From positions 124,001-188,000 of the forward strand of contig NZ_JAAIWM010000007.1 in NCBI RefSeq assembly GCF_011008845.1: 64,000 nucleotides of DNA, given 5' to 3'. Both the position numbers and the translations under genes were made by a program. The notes below the pieces were generated by a model. It was given only the letters and a program-made list of their open reading frames with translations. It did not search any database and was not told the origin of the DNA. The DNA is from Bacillus mesophilus. Its GTDB lineage: Bacteria > Bacillota > Bacilli > Bacillales > SA4. Shown here piece by piece: positions 61,601 through 64,000 of the stretch (the first letter of the stretch is position 1; each line of letters starts with the position of its first letter).

Positions 61601-62443
61601 TTCAGGATTTGCAGCCAATCCATTTTCTAACTGCTTAAACCCTTGCCGCAGACGTTTCACCTGGCTAAGTGTGGCAAAGTTACTAAAGACGACTTCCTTT
61701 TGATGTAAGTCGAGCCTCTGCTGTCGAGCCAGTTTCTCCATATATGGATTTAGTTCGACTTCTACACTACCTTCTGCTCGAGTCCCTTTTAATACCTTCC
61801 CAATATCCTGGTCAATCCCCTTAAGCTTTACACTTAAATCCTTAAGTAATTTCCATTCCTTTTCATCCAATTGACAGCCAATTATTTTAACTCGACTGAA
61901 ATCATCATTGAAGACAAGCTTTGAATATCGTGATGTCATGTCAGGAATATCTGCAGTCCGCTCTTGGATTTTTAAGTAGCCTTCCCAGCTTGCAATTCGC
62001 TTTTTAACATACATTGAACTTTCCTGAGCAACAGGCATGTTATGAATCTGTTCGAGTAGTTCAAGAAGCACAGGTTCATTCCGCTGAGCATCCAATTCAA
62101 ACGCCATCTCTACAGGAAGACGCCAATTGGACTGCAACGTCAAATGTCCAGGCCTTGTTGTCACATTTGTTGCGATCAAACGCTCTCGTTCTACCACACA
62201 ATGTAGAACCACCACAACCCCATTGCACGCTTCAGCTAATGAAACATTCGTCTTATTGTCAAAAAACACCGCAACCGAAAGAATTCGATCTGCCTCCATC
62301 GGATACTTTTCTATATATACTTGAAACGATTTTTCCAATAAAAAAAACGATCGCTCCTCCAACCCGAGCTCCCGTATCTTTTCCTTTGCCTTCTTAGTCA
62401 AAGTTATCGGACAACGATATGTCGCAATATGGTCCTTTATCAT
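58646..62443 (-). CDS. Large SF1 (Upf1-like) helicase with SMC-like coiled coil
   Basis: 1265 residues. The N-terminal 300 are unassigned. Helicase domain 1 starts near 305 (LNEFQREAVIGAM) with Walker A GPPGTGKTT at 330-338 and SQSNLAVDN after it. It is then broken by about 470 residues of heptad-rich coiled coil (about 410-880). Motif Ic/II resumes with TTCVASAR and VVIIDEVSKATPPE (DE at about 949), GDHHQLPP (973-980), QYRMHENI, GTVDRFQGMEMDVILLSMVRN and DYRRLNVALSRAR. This is the COG1112-type SF1B layout, with the long arm hinged inside the motor as in SMC/Rad50-like ATPases. No nuclease or PLD domain was found. A partner gene overlaps its end. Role unknown: DNA/RNA repair or phage defence are open options. 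Confidence 0.85.
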   Translation of the reverse strand: MIKDHIATYRCPITLTKKAKEKIRELGLEERSFFLLEKSFQVYIEKYPMEADRILSVAVFFDNKTNVSLAEACNGVVVVLHCVVERERLIATNVTTRPGHLTLQSNWRLPVEMAFELDAQRNEPVLLELLEQIHNMPVAQESSMYVKKRIASWEGYLKIQERTADIPDMTSRYSKLVFNDDFSRVKIIGCQLDEKEWKLLKDLSVKLKGIDQDIGKVLKGTRAEGSVEVELNPYMEKLARQQRLDLHQKEVVFSNFATLSQVKRLRQGFKQLENGLAANPELERLLFENKPPVKSPKKQPPLKFHNRLNEFQREAVIGAMSAEDLYVIQGPPGTGKTTVISEICLQNAKAGLRTLVASQSNLAVDNALGRLLANKDIRILRVGRTESIEEEGKKFIEENVGQYWKDHTLSEVSTQYEAREKRAREIEVEWDSNEQEKERLQKLLAKVEAEVEAKSAAQQRINEIQSFLDQHKKDKLRAEEELELAQQQLKAIKESLQHLNDTIEKDEKFLVDEPDSEWVNKELTVNQQEIMRLQHSIELQGLEDEIIDIQLRIQQASAECDRTAEAMKKLTDLSARINDAKKVDSLKWIILEQNLNRSIEVQRLIQELDAIREDLNQLTKIKEYSDKLARAITYVEQLLERQNMSVNQLQQHMGNLTARSTSAEEIDGFLDRLREELKGSRKLTPQHLISYLEGLYGRRQFLWKKVERLKPYKECVGRAQEAIGLLKKELVSQLLPTIEETKMLNEKRQYVVVELNQKLSSVQDKLSLKKGSSEIIPHAKEILKQLQAKVLQLKNEVEEYKQARLRVEMNVQNREEMAQQLGEAEQKISRIEEGLSHVTNMIQSKEEELLPLKEILSTEPELEYEQLLKNMASVSFTRESLKQEKQKLPLFQSIQGMWRSLLQEANDHDLNEIRKLYVKHSNVIGTTCVASARKDFMESYPVFDVVIIDEVSKATPPELLLPMLKGKKIILVGDHHQLPPLLGNDTLEETLQEMADESNDFEGKVELKKLLNESLFERLFKQLPKTNKTMLAIQYRMHENIMATITQFYDQEDEQLQCGLTDSDSMRDHFLHSSHIQRNNHLLWLDMPNESSFFEERMKNGKSLFNPSELNKIGEMLKELDDAVAEAKLAGRMTADEKKSIGVISFYGEQVKRIDRLIQQELRLNHLTIRTGTVDRFQGMEMDVILLSMVRNHNNKQDDIGFAKDYRRLNVALSRARELLVLIGSTEMFTQRTKSKETRRMYTNVLEAVKSQQGLRTLEEASLHG

Positions 62444-62660
62444 GTGATCACCTACTTTTATTTACACTTAAACGTTACTATATATTTGATTTATTAAACT
62501 ATTAAATTAGTTTTTTATTATGTTATTTGAAATTTGTTTTACAACTGATTATAGCATACTGTTTACAAACATGACGAAAGGCCAACGCATTTAAAACGTG
62601 GAAGATGTGGAAGAAATTGAGGTATGACAGAATATTAGTGCATCCCTTAAATCGTGGAAC
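62444..62660. other. Upstream region of the helicase operon
   Basis: AT-rich, no gene. It holds an extended -10 promoter near 62548-62556 that would give a 5' leader of about 95 bases. No known riboswitch fold seen. Confidence 0.5.
62548..62556 (-). promoter_or_regulatory. Extended -10 promoter for the helicase operon
   Basis: TGC-TATAAT on the minus strand. The -35 is poor, which an extended -10 can offset. Confidence 0.5.
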
Positions 62661-62695
62661 AAAAAAAGAGGATGTATGGAGCTACATCCTCTTTC
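62661..62695 (-). terminator. Terminator after pstS
   Basis: AGAGGATGTA and TACATCCTCT arms followed by TTTTTTTG on the minus strand, nine bases after the stop. It separates pstS from the helicase operon. Confidence 0.9.
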
Positions 62696-62703
62696 TTCAT
62701 TTA

Positions 62704-63693
62704 TTATTTTAACTCATTTAGTTTTGATAATGAATCTTGAATATCTTTATCAGATAGTGGAGCAAATCCAGTTTCAGAAGCGATTTCTTGAGCATTTTCC
62801 ATTGTATAGATTGCATAATCTAACACCTGTGACTTCTCTTTTGCTAAGTTTACATTAAGGTAAGTAAAAACTGGACGAGTAAATGGAGCATAGTCACCAT
62901 CTTCAGCGATTGTAGAAAGTGAAGGTTCAACTCCACCTTTACCGAAATCAACCTTAACAGCAGTTAACTTGTCGGTATTGTTAGCATAGTATCCATATCC
63001 AAAGAATGCAATCGCATTTTTATCTTCAGAAACAAGACTCACTAGAGTAGAGTAATCTTGTTGTAGGTTAATCCCCTCAACCATATCTTGCTCTTCAAGG
63101 ATATTTTCCCAGAAGAATTCATAAGTACCATGATTTTCGTTAGGACCCATTGCTTTAATAGGCTCATTAGGGAAATCTGGACGAATGTCAGACCAGTTCT
63201 TTGTTCTAGAACTAGCAAGGAAGATATCAATTAGTTCTTCTTTCGTAAGTTCTGTTGCCCAATCATTTTCTTTGTTAATAACAAATGTTAACCCGTCTAG
63301 TGCAACCTTTAATTCTTGAACTTCAATTCCTAGTTCTTTTGCTTTAGCTAACTCTTCATCTTTAATCTGACGAGAAGCATCATTAAAATCAGTTCCATCT
63401 TCAATTAAAAACTTCTTAAATCCTGCAGAAGTACCTGCACGGCTTACTTCAACAGAAACATCTTCTTGATCCATATAATTTTCAGCCATTTTTGCCATGA
63501 ATGGATAAACAGTACCCGAACCATCAATTACAACACTTCCTTCTAAAGCAGGTTCTTTCTCGGAATCCTCTGCTTGCTCTGAACCTGTGCTTGTTTCAGT
63601 ATTTGTTGTTTTTTCGGTAGTACCACAAGCTGTTATAAAAAGAATAAGTGAAGTCATTGCTAATAGTACTAAAAGATTTTTAAAACTCATCAT
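62704..63693 (-). CDS. pstS: Phosphate-binding lipoprotein PstS
   Basis: 329 residues. The lipoprotein signal ends FITAC with acylated C23, followed by a Thr/Glu-rich tether. The phosphate-binding fold shows IDGSGTVYPFM near the start of the mature domain, SRAGTSAGFKKF, DFNDASRQIK, and the second-lobe NENHGTYEFFWENIL and AIAFFGYGYYAN. It captures phosphate for the PstCAB importer. GGGGG lies nine bases before the first of two ATG codons. The gene has its own terminator and is not followed by pstCAB, so those must be coded elsewhere or this is an extra binding protein. A PhoP box lies upstream. Confidence 0.93.
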   Translation of the reverse strand: MMSFKNLLVLLAMTSLILFITACGTTEKTTNTETSTGSEQAEDSEKEPALEGSVVIDGSGTVYPFMAKMAENYMDQEDVSVEVSRAGTSAGFKKFLIEDGTDFNDASRQIKDEELAKAKELGIEVQELKVALDGLTFVINKENDWATELTKEELIDIFLASSRTKNWSDIRPDFPNEPIKAMGPNENHGTYEFFWENILEEQDMVEGINLQQDYSTLVSLVSEDKNAIAFFGYGYYANNTDKLTAVKVDFGKGGVEPSLSTIAEDGDYAPFTRPVFTYLNVNLAKEKSQVLDYAIYTMENAQEIASETGFAPLSDKDIQDSLSKLNELK

Positions 63694-63774
63694 TTTCTAA
63701 ATCCCCCTAATTGTTTGGTTAATCTTCCTACTCCTTAAGAATAAACCTGAAGTGTTAACCTTGTCTTAATGAGG

Positions 63775-63813
63775 GGTGAAGGTTTTGTAAATTAATGTAA
63801 ACGTAATTGTAGG
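63775..63813 (-). promoter_or_regulatory. PhoP box upstream of pstS
   Basis: On the minus strand CTACAA, TTTACA, TTTACA and TTCACC lie 10-12 bases apart, the repeat pattern of PhoP sites. Same half-site as in front of phoX. Confidence 0.6.
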
Positions 63814-63897
63814 AATATTCGTAAGTGTAAAAGGCCTTTACAATTGATATTTCACATTATATCTATTTAACTCAGTTATTTTTAGGAATATTGTCGT

Positions 63898-64000
63898 TCC
63901 ATTGCGCTCCAGACACTTGCTTTCCGCGGGGAGGAAGTCGAGCCTCCTCGGCTTTGCCTGCGGGGTCTCGACCTTTCCTCTATGTCCCGCAGGAGTCAAG
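63898..64000. repeat. Edge of a large GC-rich palindromic repeat
   Basis: Arms CTTTCCGCGGG and CCCGCAGGAG, with GTCGAG/CTCGAC inside, can fold into one long hairpin. It resembles the dispersed GCTTTCCGCGGG-type repeats known from many Bacillaceae genomes. GC content is clearly above its surroundings. The window ends within or just at its right end. Confidence 0.65.

Noticed and set aside
58646..62443. Reading the helicase as a true SMC/Rad50 protein
   Set aside because: Motifs are SF1 helicase (GPPGTGKTT, GDHHQLPP, VALSRAR), and no ABC signature motif is present.

Overview
The window is chromosomal DNA from a low-GC, endospore-forming Gram-positive bacterium, most likely a Bacillaceae member. 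The grounds are strong AGGAGG-type ribosome binding sites, frequent GTG/TTG starts, U-tailed terminators, a YheC/YheD spore-coat ATP-grasp protein, YesM/YesN-type regulators, an LplB/YtcP/YtcQ-type importer without its own ATPase, PhoP boxes and TatA/TatC beside a PhoX phosphatase. No rRNA or tRNA gene, prophage, intact insertion sequence or CRISPR array was seen.

Left part (about 0.4-20 kb, all on the minus strand) is a complete beta-1,3-glucan (laminarin-type) utilisation locus. In transcription order it has two ABC permeases and a solute-binding lipoprotein, a terminator, a YesM/YesN two-component pair, two aldo/keto reductases, a terminator, then a glycoside hydrolase run: cytoplasmic GH16, GH1 beta-glucosidase, a GH94/GH149/GH161-type phosphorylase (best read as GH161 beta-1,3-glucan phosphorylase), GH30, and a secreted GH16 with four carbohydrate-binding modules. 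The inferred route is: secreted GH16 cuts polymer, the importer brings in oligosaccharides, and cytoplasmic GH16, GH30, GH1 and phosphorylase finish the job.

The middle (20-45 kb) is a mosaic of small units: spore ATP-grasp protein, GNAT enzyme, MarR regulator with a small membrane protein, a Tat-exported PhoX phosphatase with tatA and tatC behind a PhoP box, hcp behind an Fnr-like operator, an M20 amidohydrolase, Mn-catalase, a structured 6S-like RNA, an Old Yellow Enzyme, a thioredoxin-fold protein, an MBL hydrolase, an FtsX/LolD-type ABC module with its own two-component system, a DUF4003 protein, a PfkB kinase and a HAD phosphatase. This section alone carries nine units of a 27-bp REP-like palindrome, two of them in BIME-like inverted pairs. 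Several sit directly against stop codons, and one supplies the stop codon of the kinase.

The right part (45-64 kb) holds an MFS exporter divergent from an XRE-TPR regulator with twin operators, aspartase, RarD, a zinc-type oxidoreductase, a formyl-THF cyclo-ligase-like protein, a coiled-coil protein built on 42-bp tandem repeats, an MscS channel, a GltS-type symporter, and a two-gene unit made of a 1265-residue SF1 helicase with an SMC-like coiled coil plus a small partner. That last unit is the best candidate for an undescribed system. A lone pstS with a PhoP box and the edge of a large palindromic repeat close the window.

Two other intergenic structured repeats (about 10.6 kb and 57.7 kb) share a hairpin whose arms differ by paired changes.
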